A stretch of DNA of 64,000 nt from Hephaestia sp. MAHUQ-44 (GCF_023806085.1 NZ_JAMSLX010000015.1:1-64000), one strand, 5' to 3'. Positions 1 to 8,588 are shown, numbered from the stretch's first letter. A program made the numbers and translations. Notes: generated by a model not told the origin, from the letters alone.

Positions 1-111
1 GCCGAACGATCCCACGAAACAACATGGCGACGCATCGGCACCTTGCTCGACGCCTTCCCGCCAGCAGAATGCCGCAACTATCTGCTCAACGCAGGATACG
101 GGTCAGCATGA
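1..111 (+). pseudogene. IS630-family transposase, C-terminal end (cut by window edge)
   Basis: Reading frame 1 is open from the first base to a TGA at 109-111 and encodes the last 36 residues of a protein ending ...FPPAECRNYLLNAGYGSA. This matches the C-terminal signature of IS630/Tc1-like DDE transposases, where an aromatic/Asn pair and 'AGY' close the protein. The rest lies outside the window, so it cannot be said whether the element is intact. Terminal inverted repeat and TA duplication could not be fixed in the bases that follow. The identification rests on a short stretch. Confidence 0.6.
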
Positions 112-136
112 GGTCATCTGACTCTAGTGATAATGA

Positions 137-361
137 TCACGTTGTGCGCAGGGCATCAGCCCCGGCTGCGACCGCAGAAAGCGGGCGTGCGGCGCGATCG
201 ACCAGCCCCGCAACCTGATGTGCGGCCTTGTCGAGTGCGATTTCGTCGTTGGTGGCGGCGCGTGCGATCCGCGGCGCGGGGTTGGCAAAAGCGACGATCA
301 GCCCGGCCAGGATCGCTCCGATGGCCGCTCGCCGGATGATGCCCGTTGTCCGATCACGCAT
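137..361 (-). CDS. Small predicted secreted protein, unknown function
   Basis: 74-residue ORF. The start at 361 has an AGGA about 7 bases upstream. Residues 1-36 look like a signal peptide: basic MRDRTTGIIRRA, a hydrophobic core of about 18 residues, then an A-rich cleavage region. The mature part is a short Ala-rich helix with no motif I recognise. It stands alone between the transposase remnant and a transporter. The ORF is short in GC-rich DNA, so it may be chance, but the ribosome site and signal-like N terminus favour a gene. Confidence 0.4.
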   Translation of the reverse strand: MRDRTTGIIRRAAIGAILAGLIVAFANPAPRIARAATNDEIALDKAAHQVAGLVDRAARPLSAVAAGADALRTT

Positions 362-605
362 GGGATTATCCTGCTTTTCGGTTGTTGCATCGCGGCGTCA
401 GGAGAACACGCACCGGCTTGCCGCGCGATGAACGAAGGCACGGCCTTGCGGTGCGTCGGGCCATGCACACGACACGTTGTCCCCAGGGGCTTCGGCGATC
501 GTCACGCGCGTTTTTCCGTGGCAGGCGGCGCGAACGGTTGTACGGCGTCCGCAATCAGGGCAGCACGCGGCTTTCACTGGCCCGAAGCGTAACAGGGGGA
601 TCGAT

Positions 606-1877
606 ATGGCGGCTACCGGCGGGGCATCGCATCGGCGCATTCTGTTCGCGAGCCTGGTTGGCACCGCGGTCGAGTTCTACGATTTCTACATCTATGCCAC
701 CGCCGCGGCGCTCGTATTCGGGCCACTGTTTTTTTCGTCCGAATCGGCCTCGGTGCAGTTGATGCTCTCTTATGCGAGTTTCGGGCTGGCCTTCATCGCG
801 CGGCCGGTGGGCGCGATCCTGTTCGGCCATTTCGGCGACCGGATCGGGCGCAAGTCGACGCTGGTCGCCAGCCTCGTGTTGATGGGCGCCTCGACCGTCG
901 CGATCGCCTTTCTGCCGACCTATGCGCAAGTGGGGTGGGTCGCGCCGCTATTGCTATGCGTGCTGCGGCTGGGGCAGGGGCTCGGGCTCGGTGGCGAATG
1001 GGGTGGGGCGTCGTTGCTCGCCGTCGAAAACGCGCCCGAGGGCTGGCGCAACCGTTTCGGCATGTTCCCACCGCTGGGCGCGCCGGTAGGGTTCATCGCC
1101 GCTAATGGCTTTTTCCTGCTGCTCGGCGTGTTTCTGACCGAGGAGCAGTTCCTGGCATGGGGCTGGCGGTTGCCGTTCCTGGCGAGCGCGGTACTCGTCG
1201 GGCTCGGGCTGTGGGTCCGGCTCAAGCTCACCGAAACCCCGCAATTTCTGGAGGCGGCCAAGACCGAAGCGCTGCCCAAGGTGCCGATCGCGACGCTGCT
1301 GCGCGATCATTTTCGTGCGACGCTGGCGGGTACCGTCTCGGTGATTGCCTGTTTTGCGACCTTCTATCTCGCGACCGCTTTTGCGATGGGCTACGGCACC
1401 ACCGAACTCGGCCATAGCCGCGAGGCGTTCCTTGCGATCGAACTAGCCGCGATCGTGTTTCTGGCAGCCGGCATCGTCATCGCCTCGATCCTCGCGGACC
1501 GCGTGGGCGCGGGCAGGATGCTCGGCTGGGGCTTTGCGGGCACGATCGCGGTCGGGCTGCTGCTCGGGCCGATGCTGGGTGCGACATCGCTGTTCGTCGT
1601 CTGGCTGTGGCTCGCGCTGGCGCTGTTCGTGATGGGTTTCGCTTATGGGCCGCTCGGTGGCTGGCTGCCGAGCCTGTTCCCGGCGGGGGTGCGCTATACC
1701 GGCACCTCGATGGCGTTCAATCTTGGTGGCATCGTCGGCGGTGGGCTCGCGCCGATGATCGCGCAGGCGCTCGCCGATCGCGGTGGGCTGGGGCAGGTCG
1801 GGCTGTATCTCGTCGCCGCGGGCGTGCTCAGCCTGTTCAGCCTGATCATCCTGCCACGCAGCCGGCGCCTCGATTAG
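606..1877 (+). CDS. MFS transporter, metabolite:H+ symporter (MHS) type
   Basis: 423-residue inner-membrane permease with about 12 hydrophobic segments. The N terminus reads LFASLVGTAVEFYDFYIY, typical of the MHS group (ShiA, ProP, KgtP), and the loop 2-3 signature GHFGDRIGRKS is present. The group moves organic acids, betaines or shikimate with protons; the substrate here cannot be read from sequence. The ATG at 606 is chosen because AGGGGGA lies just upstream and homology begins there; the frame stays open upstream to 477. A strong hairpin at 1890 ends the gene. Confidence 0.85.
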   Translation: MAATGGASHRRILFASLVGTAVEFYDFYIYATAAALVFGPLFFSSESASVQLMLSYASFGLAFIARPVGAILFGHFGDRIGRKSTLVASLVLMGASTVAIAFLPTYAQVGWVAPLLLCVLRLGQGLGLGGEWGGASLLAVENAPEGWRNRFGMFPPLGAPVGFIAANGFFLLLGVFLTEEQFLAWGWRLPFLASAVLVGLGLWVRLKLTETPQFLEAAKTEALPKVPIATLLRDHFRATLAGTVSVIACFATFYLATAFAMGYGTTELGHSREAFLAIELAAIVFLAAGIVIASILADRVGAGRMLGWGFAGTIAVGLLLGPMLGATSLFVVWLWLALALFVMGFAYGPLGGWLPSLFPAGVRYTGTSMAFNLGGIVGGGLAPMIAQALADRGGLGQVGLYLVAAGVLSLFSLIILPRSRRLD

Positions 1878-1889
1878 CAGCCACATAGC

Positions 1890-1926
1890 AAAAGGGCCGC
1901 CCGACATCGGTCGGACGGCCCTTTTT
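1890..1926. terminator. Bidirectional intrinsic terminator
   Basis: An A-run, a GC-rich stem (AGGGCCG.CCGAC pairing with GTCGG.CGGCCCT), a 4-base loop and a T-run follow in order. It sits between the convergent MFS gene and rplI, and the A and T tracts on either side let it work in both directions. Confidence 0.85.
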
Positions 1927-1946
1927 CATAAGTCGCGTGGTGCGGA

Positions 1947-2570
1947 TCAGGCCTGGTCGGCGTCGTCCGTGCCGGCGTCGTCCGCCTTTTCGGCGGGCCC
2001 TTCGCCAAGCGCTGCCGCCGCTTCCTGCGAGGCCTGATAGTCCTCGGTAAAGCCCGACACGTCGTGGGCTTCCTCGAACATCTGCGCCATCACGTCGACG
2101 CCTTCGGCCTGCATTTCGGCTTCCTCGGGCGAGCGCGCGACGTTGATCTTGATCGTCACCGCAACCTCGGGGTGCAGCGCGACCTTGATCTCGTGCACGC
2201 CGATCGTCTTGATCGGGCGATCGAGGATCACCTGGTTCCTGGCGACCTTGTGGCCATCGGCATCGAGCGCCTCGACGACGTCGCGCACCGCGACCGAGCC
2301 GTAAAGCTGGCCAGTGTTCGACGACTGGCGGATCAGCGTCAGCGACGTCCCGTCAAGGCCCTTGCCCTCGGCTTCGGCTTCGGTGCGACGGGCGGCGTTT
2401 TCGGCCTCCAGGCGCTCACGATTGGCTTCGAATACCTTGCGGTTGGCGTCATTGGCGCGGAGCGCCTTCTTGCGCGGCAACAGGAAGTTGCGCGCAAAGC
2501 CGTCCTTGACCTTGACGACATCGCCGATGCCGCCGAGCTTCTCGACCCGTTCGAGCAGAATCACGTCCAT
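1947..2570 (-). CDS. rplI: 50S ribosomal protein L9
   Basis: 207 residues. The N domain begins [19 protein letters not shown] and contains the L9 signature with the NFLLPRKKA segment, then the connecting helix (about 45-80) and C domain (about 80-150) that bind 23S rRNA at the base of the L1 stalk. L9 is usually about 150 residues; here about 50 extra residues form an acidic, Ala-rich tail ([14 protein letters not shown]). It is the last gene of the rpsF-rpsR-rplI operon, 12 bases after rpsR. Confidence 0.97.
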   Translation of the reverse strand: MDVILLERVEKLGGIGDVVKVKDGFARNFLLPRKKALRANDANRKVFEANRERLEAENAARRTEAEAEGKGLDGTSLTLIRQSSNTGQLYGSVAVRDVVEALDADGHKVARNQVILDRPIKTIGVHEIKVALHPEVAVTIKINVARSPEEAEMQAEGVDVMAQMFEEAHDVSGFTEDYQASQEAAAALGEGPAEKADDAGTDDADQA

Positions 2571-2582
2571 GGGTTCAGCTCC

Positions 2583-2807
2583 TCACTTCACGAGATAGGG
2601 CAGCAGGCCCAGATGACGGGCGCGCTTGATTGCCTGAGCGAGCTCGCGCTGCTTCTTCGCGCTCACCGAGGTGATCCGCGAAGGAACGATCTTGCCGCGC
2701 TCGGAGACGAAGCCCTGAAGCAGGCGAACGTCCTTATAATCGATTCTGGGCGCATCCTTCGCGGAGAAGGGGCAGCTCTTGCGGCGGCGGAAAAACGGGC
2801 GTGCCAT
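2583..2807 (-). CDS. rpsR: 30S ribosomal protein S18
   Basis: 74 residues, the normal length. It shows the S18 core: CPF near residue 13, the [20 protein letters not shown] segment and [24 protein letters not shown]18 binds S6 on the 30S platform. It lies between rpsF and rplI with gaps of about a dozen bases, a conserved order that implies cotranscription. The start at 2807 has a good AGGAGG-type site just upstream. Confidence 0.98.
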   Translation of the reverse strand: MARPFFRRRKSCPFSAKDAPRIDYKDVRLLQGFVSERGKIVPSRITSVSAKKQRELAQAIKRARHLGLLPYLVK

Positions 2808-2819
2808 GGATCTGCCTCC

Positions 2820-3176
2820 TTAATTGCGCTCGCGACGGCGGCTGCCGTCACGGTCGCTCTTGCGCATCATGACCGACGGGCCGTTCTCGAGTTCGTCGAC
2901 ACGGATGGTCATGTAGCGGATGATATCTTCGTTGATCGCTTCCTGGCGCTCAAGCTCGGCGACGATGGAGCCGGGGCCCTCGATCTCGAGCATCACGTAA
3001 TGCGCCTTGCGGTTCTTCGCGATCTTGTAGGCCAGGCTGCGCAGGCCCCAGGTCTCGGTCTTGACGACCTTGCCCTGATTGTCTTCGATGATCTTGGTGG
3101 CGGTTTCCGCCAGCGCGTCCACCTGCGCCTGTGCCAAATCCTGGCGCGCAAGGAACACGTGCTCGTACAGAGCCAT
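2820..3176 (-). CDS. rpsF: 30S ribosomal protein S6
   Basis: 118 residues beginning [20 protein letters not shown]. It has the ferredoxin-like fold pattern, including the [19 protein letters not shown] strand-helix and a basic Arg-rich tail. S6 pairs with S18 on the 30S platform. The frame stays open upstream to 3284, but S6 family proteins start at this Met and the 108-base upstream extension is non-conserved-looking leader. First gene of the operon. Confidence 0.97.
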   Translation of the reverse strand: MALYEHVFLARQDLAQAQVDALAETATKIIEDNQGKVVKTETWGLRSLAYKIAKNRKAHYVMLEIEGPGSIVAELERQEAINEDIIRYMTIRVDELENGPSVMMRKSDRDGSRRRERN

Positions 3177-3299
3177 GTCTCGTCCTTCGTCTTGGCCGAT
3201 CGCTGACCTGCGCCCCGTGCGCAGGCCCCTCCGGCTGTCGTCTGTTTCGAATGCAAAACCAGGGCGGAAAGCCAAGCTCGCCACCCTAGTTGCCGGGGT

Positions 3300-3327
3300 T
3301 CCATAGCGAAATCCGGGCGAAACGCAA
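3300..3327 (-). promoter_or_regulatory. Possible sigma-70-type promoter for rpsF operon
   Basis: On the minus strand TTGCGT (3327-3322) is followed after 16 bases by TATGGA (3305-3300). This would start transcription near 3293, about 117 bases before rpsF. The -10 is a weak match; inferred by eye only. Confidence 0.3.
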
Positions 3328-3345
3328 GTCGTGTTCGGTCAAGGC

Positions 3346-3424
3346 GGTGCCGGCCCACTCCCCCACCCGACCACCCATTAGGATATTAATATTGGGTGGC
3401 CGGGTGGGGGAGTGGGCCGGCACC
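3346..3424. repeat. Large palindrome, 32-bp arms
   Basis: Arms 3346-3377 and 3393-3424 are reverse complements over 32 bp with one mismatch, around a 15-base AT-rich loop. The arms contain CCGGCCCACTCCCCCACCC, a core shared with the palindrome at 41905-42029 (CCGGCCCGCTCCCCCAC). It lies downstream of the RcnB-like gene and upstream of the rpsF promoter region. It could act as a terminator for either strand but lacks a T tract, so it is called a repeat. Confidence 0.9.
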
Positions 3425-3438
3425 GATCAGATGACGCT

Positions 3439-3894
3439 TTAGTTCAGGAACGCGCCACCGATCACCGCGCCGATCAGTCCGCTGGCGATGGCCACCAGCA
3501 CCGCGTCGTTACCCGACTGTACCCAATGATAGCCCCGCGGCGGCGTGTAGAGGCGGTTATAGCCGCGGTAATCGTTCACCACCCGATAGCGCGGCGCATA
3601 GCGATAGTCGAAATGCTGACCGCGAGCCCAACTGCGGTGCTGGGCCGCATAGGCCGGCCGATACGTCGCGTGGCCGGGGCGATAGGTGGTCTGGTAGCGC
3701 ACCGTCTGCTTGGCAGGAGCCCGCACCACCTTGCGCTGCGTGGTCACCGTGCGGCCGTTCGCCTTGTGCTTCACGGTGTGCTTGACGACCTGTTTGCTCG
3801 TCTGGTGGCGCGGCGCTGCCTCGGCGGGCGCGGCGGCGGCCAGGGGAATGGCGACCATGGATGCGGCGGCCGCGCTCAGGAGAAACTTTTTCAT
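3439..3894 (-). CDS. RcnB-family periplasmic protein
   Basis: 151 residues. A signal peptide at 1-27 (MKKFLLSAAAASMVAIPLAA...AEA) precedes a basic, Tyr/Arg/His-rich stretch and a C-terminal RcnB-like module (RGYHWVQSGNDAVLVAIASG) that ends in a hydrophobic GLIGAVIGGAFLN tail. RcnB in E. coli is a periplasmic factor in Ni/Co homeostasis; in sphingomonads many paralogues carry the domain with unknown role, so metal binding here is not shown. Divergent from fabD and flanked downstream by the large palindrome. Confidence 0.8.
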   Translation of the reverse strand: MKKFLLSAAAASMVAIPLAAAAPAEAAPRHQTSKQVVKHTVKHKANGRTVTTQRKVVRAPAKQTVRYQTTYRPGHATYRPAYAAQHRSWARGQHFDYRYAPRYRVVNDYRGYNRLYTPPRGYHWVQSGNDAVLVAIASGLIGAVIGGAFLN

Positions 3895-4035
3895 GACTGC
3901 TACTCCATGTCTGTATCGACGCCCTTGTTCGGCGTCAGTGCCAAGCTAGGCAGCGGGTGTCGCGCAGATGTGTCGGCAATCGTGCGAAATGGTCGCAAAT
4001 TGTCGCGACGGCTGAAAAGGCGCCGCGCTCGCGGC

Positions 4036-4064
4036 TTGCCATCGTCGACGCGCGTTTCTAACCG
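4036..4064 (+). promoter_or_regulatory. Possible promoter for fabD
   Basis: TTGCCA at 4036-4041 is followed after 17 bases by TAACCG at 4059-4064, upstream of fabD. The -35 is good and the -10 weak. Inferred by eye. Confidence 0.25.
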
Positions 4065-4092
4065 GGCGGTTCGTTTCGCTGAGGAGACCATG

Positions 4093-5028
4093 ATGCGCGC
4101 GTTCATCTTTCCGGGTCAGGGTAGCCAGGCCGTCGGCATGGGCGGCGCGCTCGCCGATGCCAGCCCCGTCGCGCGTGCGGTGTTCGAGGAGGTCGACGAG
4201 GCGCTTGGCCAGAATCTGTTCCGGCTGATGCTCGACGGGCCGTCGGACGAACTGACGCTGACCGAGAACGCGCAGCCCGCGATCATGGCGAATGCAATCG
4301 CGACGCTCCGGGTGTTCGAACAGGAAGGCGGTATCCGGCTCGCCGACAAGGCCGATTTCGTCGCTGGGCACAGCCTTGGCGAATATAGTGCGCTGTGCGC
4401 CGCCGGTGCGATCGATCTTGCCACCACCGCGCGGCTGCTCAAGCTGCGCGGGCGCGCGATGCAGGCTGCGGTGCCGGTGGGTGAAGGCGCGATGGCGGCC
4501 CTGCTCGGTGCGGATGTGGTGATGGCGCAGAAAATCGCCGATGCGGCCGCTGAGGGGCAGGTTTGCACCGTCGCCAACGATAACGATCCCGGCCAGGTCG
4601 TGCTGTCGGGAGCGCGTGAGGCGATCGAGCGCGCGATCGCGCTCGCCAAGGATATGGGCGCCAAGCGCGCAATTTCCCTGCCGGTGTCGGCACCGTTCCA
4701 TTGCCCGCTGATGCAGCCCGCCGCCGATGCGATGCACGCGGCGTTGGCCGACGCCCGGATCGACGCGCCGCTGGTGCCGCTCTACGCCAATGTCACCGCT
4801 GCGCCGGTGAGCGACCCCGCCGCGATCCGCGCCCATCTGGTCGAACAGGTCACGGGGCGCGTGCGCTGGCGCGAATCGGTGCTCGCGATGCGCGATGTCG
4901 GGGTGTCGCTGTACGTCGAATTCGGTGCCAAGGTTCTTGGCGCGATGGTCAAGCGGACGACCCCCGATGCCGGCACCCACAGCGTCATCACGATGGATGA
5001 CATCGAATCGCTGGTGAAAGACATCTGA
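4093..5028 (+). CDS. fabD: Malonyl-CoA:ACP transacylase
   Basis: 311 residues. Transfers malonyl from CoA to acyl carrier protein, the entry step of type II fatty-acid synthesis in the cytosol. The N terminus has FPGQGSQAVGMG, the nucleophile serine lies in GHSLGEYSA (Ser94 from this start), and the catalytic His is in SAPFHCPLM. Two adjacent ATGs (4090, 4093) are possible; GAGGAG at 4081 gives better spacing to 4093. First of fabD-fabG-acpP-fabF, the usual cluster order. Confidence 0.95.
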   Translation: MRAFIFPGQGSQAVGMGGALADASPVARAVFEEVDEALGQNLFRLMLDGPSDELTLTENAQPAIMANAIATLRVFEQEGGIRLADKADFVAGHSLGEYSALCAAGAIDLATTARLLKLRGRAMQAAVPVGEGAMAALLGADVVMAQKIADAAAEGQVCTVANDNDPGQVVLSGAREAIERAIALAKDMGAKRAISLPVSAPFHCPLMQPAADAMHAALADARIDAPLVPLYANVTAAPVSDPAAIRAHLVEQVTGRVRWRESVLAMRDVGVSLYVEFGAKVLGAMVKRTTPDAGTHSVITMDDIESLVKDI

Positions 5029-5070
5029 GCGCCGCACGCTCGACCACGCATATGACAATTCTGGAGTAAC

Positions 5071-5814
5071 ATGATGTTCGACCTGACAGGCATGACCGCG
5101 CTGGTGACGGGAGCGTCGGGCGGGATCGGCTCGGCGATCGCGACGGCGCTGGCAGGGCAGGGCGCGCGGCTGGCCGTATCGGGCTCCAATGCCGACAAGC
5201 TGAACGCGTTTCGCGATGCGCTTGGTGGCGATCACGTCGCGGTGCCGGCGAATCTGTCGGATGCTGATGATGTCGATGCGCTCGTGCCGGCCGCGGTCGA
5301 GGCGTTGGGCGGCAAGCTCGACATCCTCGTCAACAATGCCGGCATCACGCGCGATAATCTGGCGATGCGGATGAAGGACGACGAATGGGATCAGGTGATC
5401 CGCGTCAACCTGGAGGCGGCGTTCCGCCTCGCCCGCGCCGCGGCCCGGCCGATGATGAAGGCCCGCTTTGGCCGGATCATCTCGATCACCTCGGTCGTCG
5501 GGCAGACCGGCAATCCGGGGCAGGCCAATTACGCCGCCTCCAAGGCGGGGCTCGTCGGCATGTCGAAGGCGCTGGCGCAGGAACTCGCCAGCCGGAACAT
5601 CACCGTCAATTGCGTCGCGCCGGGCTTTATCCGTTCGGCGATGACCGATGTGCTGCCCGATGCGCAGAAAGCGGCGCTCCTCGGCCGCATCCCGGCGGGC
5701 GATCTTGGCACCGGCGACGATATCGGCGCGGCCGTGGTCTATCTGGCCAGCAGGGAAGCCGGCTACGTCACCGGTCAGACGCTCCACGTCAACGGTGGCA
5801 TGGCGATGATCTGA
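5071..5814 (+). CDS. fabG: 3-oxoacyl-ACP reductase
   Basis: 247 residues, typical length. An NADPH-dependent short-chain dehydrogenase that reduces beta-ketoacyl-ACP. Visible are the cofactor loop TGASGGIG, the NNAG strand, catalytic Ser in ITSVVG, and the YAASK pair, with a C-terminal GQTLHVNGGMAMI typical of FabG. It lies 42 bases after fabD and 81 before acpP, so it is very likely in one operon. Confidence 0.95.
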   Translation: MMFDLTGMTALVTGASGGIGSAIATALAGQGARLAVSGSNADKLNAFRDALGGDHVAVPANLSDADDVDALVPAAVEALGGKLDILVNNAGITRDNLAMRMKDDEWDQVIRVNLEAAFRLARAAARPMMKARFGRIISITSVVGQTGNPGQANYAASKAGLVGMSKALAQELASRNITVNCVAPGFIRSAMTDVLPDAQKAALLGRIPAGDLGTGDDIGAAVVYLASREAGYVTGQTLHVNGGMAMI

Positions 5815-5895
5815 CGTCCGGACTTGCCACGGCGGGACACGCGTTCTAGGTGCGTTCAGGAAATTCAACCCCCAAGCTAGAGAGGGACTAGGGAC

Positions 5896-6132
5896 ATGAG
5901 CGAGACCGCCGATCGCGTGAAGAAGATCGTCGTCGAGCATCTCGGCGTCGAGGCCGACAAGGTCACCGAAGACGCGAGCTTCATCGACGATCTCGGTGCA
6001 GACAGCCTCGACATCGTCGAGTTGGTGATGGCGTTCGAGGAAGAATTCGGCGTCGAAATCCCCGATGATGCTGCCGAGAAGATCACGACCGTCAAGGACG
6101 CGATCACCTATATCGACGAGCACAAGGGCTGA
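5896..6132 (+). CDS. acpP: Acyl carrier protein
   Basis: 78 residues, acidic. The phosphopantetheine attachment serine is Ser37 in [10 protein letters not shown]. It carries growing acyl chains through FabD, FabG and FabF. A GAGAGGGA-like ribosome site lies upstream of the start. It is followed by two hairpins before fabF, consistent with acpP needing a separate expression level. Confidence 0.98.
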   Translation: MSETADRVKKIVVEHLGVEADKVTEDASFIDDLGADSLDIVELVMAFEEEFGVEIPDDAAEKITTVKDAITYIDEHKG

Positions 6133-6135
6133 TCG

Positions 6136-6153
6136 AAGCCTGCTTTCAGGCTT
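6136..6153 (+). terminator. Small hairpin after acpP
   Basis: AAGCCTG / CAGGCTT with a 4-base loop starts 3 bases after the acpP stop. There is no T tract, so it is more likely an RNA-stabilising or partial attenuator hairpin than a full terminator. Confidence 0.45.
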
Positions 6154-6166
6154 GGTCGCTCGATAG

Positions 6167-6209
6167 ACGGCTCCCGCCCGGTTTCCGGTGCCGGGGGCCG
6201 TTTCTGTTT
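6167..6209 (+). terminator. Terminator or attenuator between acpP and fabF
   Basis: A GC-rich stem-loop, ACGGC.CCCG... pairing with ...CGGGGGCCGT, is followed by TTCTGTTT. It lies between two genes of the same direction and pathway, so it probably reduces rather than abolishes read-through into fabF. Confidence 0.55.
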
Positions 6210-6300
6210 GCTCATCGACGCGCTGTCGGCAATCGTCGGCCGCACGTTGTTTCCAAGAGACCCCGGCACGTCGTCGGGGTGACGCACTAGGAGAAGCGGC

Positions 6301-7560
6301 ATGCGCCGTGTCGTCGTCACTGGTCTTGGCCTGGTCACCCCGCTTGGTGCCGATGTCGAGACGAGTTGGGCCAATATCATCGCGTCCCGCTCAGGCGCGG
6401 GGCCGATCACCCGTTTCGATGCGTCCGACCAGAAGTGTCGGATCGCGTGCGAGGTGAAGCCTGCCGACCACGCTTATGGATTCGACCCTTCGAAGCGTGT
6501 CGATCACAAGGTGCAGCGTCAGGTCGATCCGTTCATCGTCTATGGTATCGACGCTGCCGGGCAGGCGATCGAAGATGCCGGGCTCACCGACATGAGCGAG
6601 GAAGAACGTTTCCGCGCGGGCTGTTCGATCGGTTCGGGGATCGGCGGCTTGCCGGGGATCGCCAGCGAATCGATCGTGCTCCACGAAAAGGGGCCGAACC
6701 GCGTCAGCCCGCATTTCGTTCATGGCCGCCTGATCAACCTGATTTCCGGGCAGGTTTCGATCAAATACGGTCTGATGGGCCCCAACCATGCGGTCGTCAC
6801 CGCCTGTTCGACGGGTGCGCATTCGATCGGCGACGCCGCGCGGATGATCGCGATGGACGATGCCGATGTCATGCTCGCTGGCGGCGCCGAGGGCGCGATC
6901 TGCCCGCTGGGCATCGCCGGCTTTGCGCAGGCGCGCGCGCTCAGCACCAATTTCAACGATACGCCCGAAAAGGCCAGCCGTCCCTACGATGTCGATCGCG
7001 ACGGTTTCGTGATGGGCGAGGGCGCGGGCGTTGTCGTGCTCGAGGAATATGAGCGCGCCAAGGCCCGCGGTGCGAAAATCTATGCCGAGGTGATCGGCTA
7101 CGGCCTGTCGGGCGACGCCTATCACGTCACCGCGCCGCATCCCGAAGGTTCGGGCGCTTTCCGCTCGATGCAGATGGCGCTCCGCAAATCGGGGCTCGCG
7201 CTGTCGGACATCGATTATATCAACGCCCACGGCACCTCGACCCCGCTCGGTGACGAACTGGAACTGGGCGCGGTACGGCGGTTGTTCGGCGATGCGATCG
7301 GCGACCTGTCGATGAGCTCGACCAAATCGGCGATCGGGCATCTGCTCGGCGGCGCCGGCGCGGTCGAATCGATCTTCTGCATCCTTGCGATGCGCGACCA
7401 GATCGTGCCGCCGACGCTCAACCTCGATCATCCGAGCGAGGGGTGCACGGGGGTCGATCTCGTTCCGCACACGGCGAAGAAGCGCAAGGTGAAGGCCGTG
7501 CTCAACAACAGCTTCGGCTTTGGCGGCACCAACGCCTCGCTGGTGATGCGGGCGCTCTAG
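6301..7560 (+). CDS. fabF: 3-oxoacyl-ACP synthase II
   Basis: 419 residues. Condenses malonyl-ACP with acyl-ACP (KAS II). The Cys-His-His triad is visible: Cys169 in VTACSTGAHSIG, His in NAHGTSTP and His in KSAIGHLLGGAG. The N terminus MRRVVVTGLGLVTPLG is typical. An AGGAGAAGCGGC ribosome site precedes the ATG. It ends 4 bases before mltG, an arrangement common in Proteobacteria. Confidence 0.97.
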   Translation: MRRVVVTGLGLVTPLGADVETSWANIIASRSGAGPITRFDASDQKCRIACEVKPADHAYGFDPSKRVDHKVQRQVDPFIVYGIDAAGQAIEDAGLTDMSEEERFRAGCSIGSGIGGLPGIASESIVLHEKGPNRVSPHFVHGRLINLISGQVSIKYGLMGPNHAVVTACSTGAHSIGDAARMIAMDDADVMLAGGAEGAICPLGIAGFAQARALSTNFNDTPEKASRPYDVDRDGFVMGEGAGVVVLEEYERAKARGAKIYAEVIGYGLSGDAYHVTAPHPEGSGAFRSMQMALRKSGLALSDIDYINAHGTSTPLGDELELGAVRRLFGDAIGDLSMSSTKSAIGHLLGGAGAVESIFCILAMRDQIVPPTLNLDHPSEGCTGVDLVPHTAKKRKVKAVLNNSFGFGGTNASLVMRAL

Positions 7561-7564
7561 TTCG

Positions 7565-8533
7565 ATGCGCAAGCCCGGCTGTCTCGGCCTGCTGATCGCG
7601 CTCGTCGCGATCCTCGGGGCGTTCCTTGTCGCCCAGAGCTGGAGCGGCGCGGGGCCGGCAGACAAGCCCGTTACCATCGTCGTGCCGCAGGGCGCGACGC
7701 TGACGCGCGCGGCGGATCAACTCGAGGCGGCGGGGGCGATCGGGTCGGCCCGCCGCTTCCTGCTGCTCGCCAAGGTGTTTGGCGGTGCGGCGCCGATCAA
7801 GGCGGGCGAGTATGAATTGCCCGCGCATGTCAGCCAGTCGGACATTCTCGCGGCGATGCAGGCCGGCCAGACGCTCCAGCGGCTGGTCATGATTCCCGAA
7901 GGGATGGCGTCGATCTATGTCCACCAGCGATTGATCGAGGCGCCCAAGCTGACGGGGGATGTCGCGGTGCCGGCCGAGGGCTCGGTACTGCCCGACAGCT
8001 ATAGCTATCAGCGCGACGATAGCCGTGCTGCGGTGCTCGCGCGGATGACGCGGGCGATGGACGATTATCTCGCGGCGGCGTGGCAACGACGCAAGCCGGG
8101 GATCGCGGTGAAAACCCCGCGTGAGGCGCTGATTCTAGCCTCGATCGTCGAGAAGGAGACCGGCAAGCCTTCGGAGCGCCGCACGGTGGCGGCGGTCTAT
8201 ACCAACCGCCTCAAGCGCGGGATGCCGCTTCAGGCCGATCCGACGGTGATCTATCCGATCACCCACGGCAAGCCGCTTGGCCGCCGCATCTTGCGCTCCG
8301 AGCTGCGAGCCAAAAACGGCTATAACACCTATGCGATGGCGGGGCTGCCCGAGGGGCCGATCTGTAATCCCGGCCGCGCCTCGATCGACGCAGTGCTCGA
8401 TCCGGCGACAACCAACGCGCTCTATTTCGTTGCCGACGGCACGGGCGGGCACGTTTTCGCCGACACGCTCGATCAGCACAACGCCAATGTCGCCAAATGG
8501 TATGCGATCCGCCGCGCACGCGGCGAGATGTGA
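7565..8533 (+). CDS. mltG: Endolytic transglycosylase MltG
   Basis: 322 residues. Inner-membrane lytic transglycosylase that cuts nascent peptidoglycan glycan strands and is thought to set their length. One N-terminal membrane segment (about 6-24) is followed by the YceG domain. The catalytic glutamate is Glu196 in ASIVEKETGK, and the conserved LQADPTVIYP and YNTYAMAGLPEGPICNPG segments follow. It is 4 bases downstream of fabF, so probably translated from the same mRNA. Confidence 0.95.
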   Translation: MRKPGCLGLLIALVAILGAFLVAQSWSGAGPADKPVTIVVPQGATLTRAADQLEAAGAIGSARRFLLLAKVFGGAAPIKAGEYELPAHVSQSDILAAMQAGQTLQRLVMIPEGMASIYVHQRLIEAPKLTGDVAVPAEGSVLPDSYSYQRDDSRAAVLARMTRAMDDYLAAAWQRRKPGIAVKTPREALILASIVEKETGKPSERRTVAAVYTNRLKRGMPLQADPTVIYPITHGKPLGRRILRSELRAKNGYNTYAMAGLPEGPICNPGRASIDAVLDPATTNALYFVADGTGGHVFADTLDQHNANVAKWYAIRRARGEM

Positions 8534-8588
8534 GAACGTTCACTTTGGCTGAAGCCTAGTCTATATCCCTCGCCAGAGGGGAGCCGGA

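Noticed and set aside
398..664. Minus-strand frame with CCPDCGRR, looking like a small zinc-ribbon protein.
   Set aside because: Much of it lies antisense to the MFS start region, there is no convincing start or ribosome site, and no family match is apparent.
3946..6123. 725-codon open frame antisense to fabD, fabG and acpP.
   Set aside because: Long antisense frames arise from high third-position GC. The product is Arg/His-rich and lacks domains, while the plus-strand genes are certain. The same applies to 14117-16690 (antisense to czcA), 42979-45795 (antisense to the M16 gene) and 34468-36147 (antisense to the acyl-CoA dehydrogenase).
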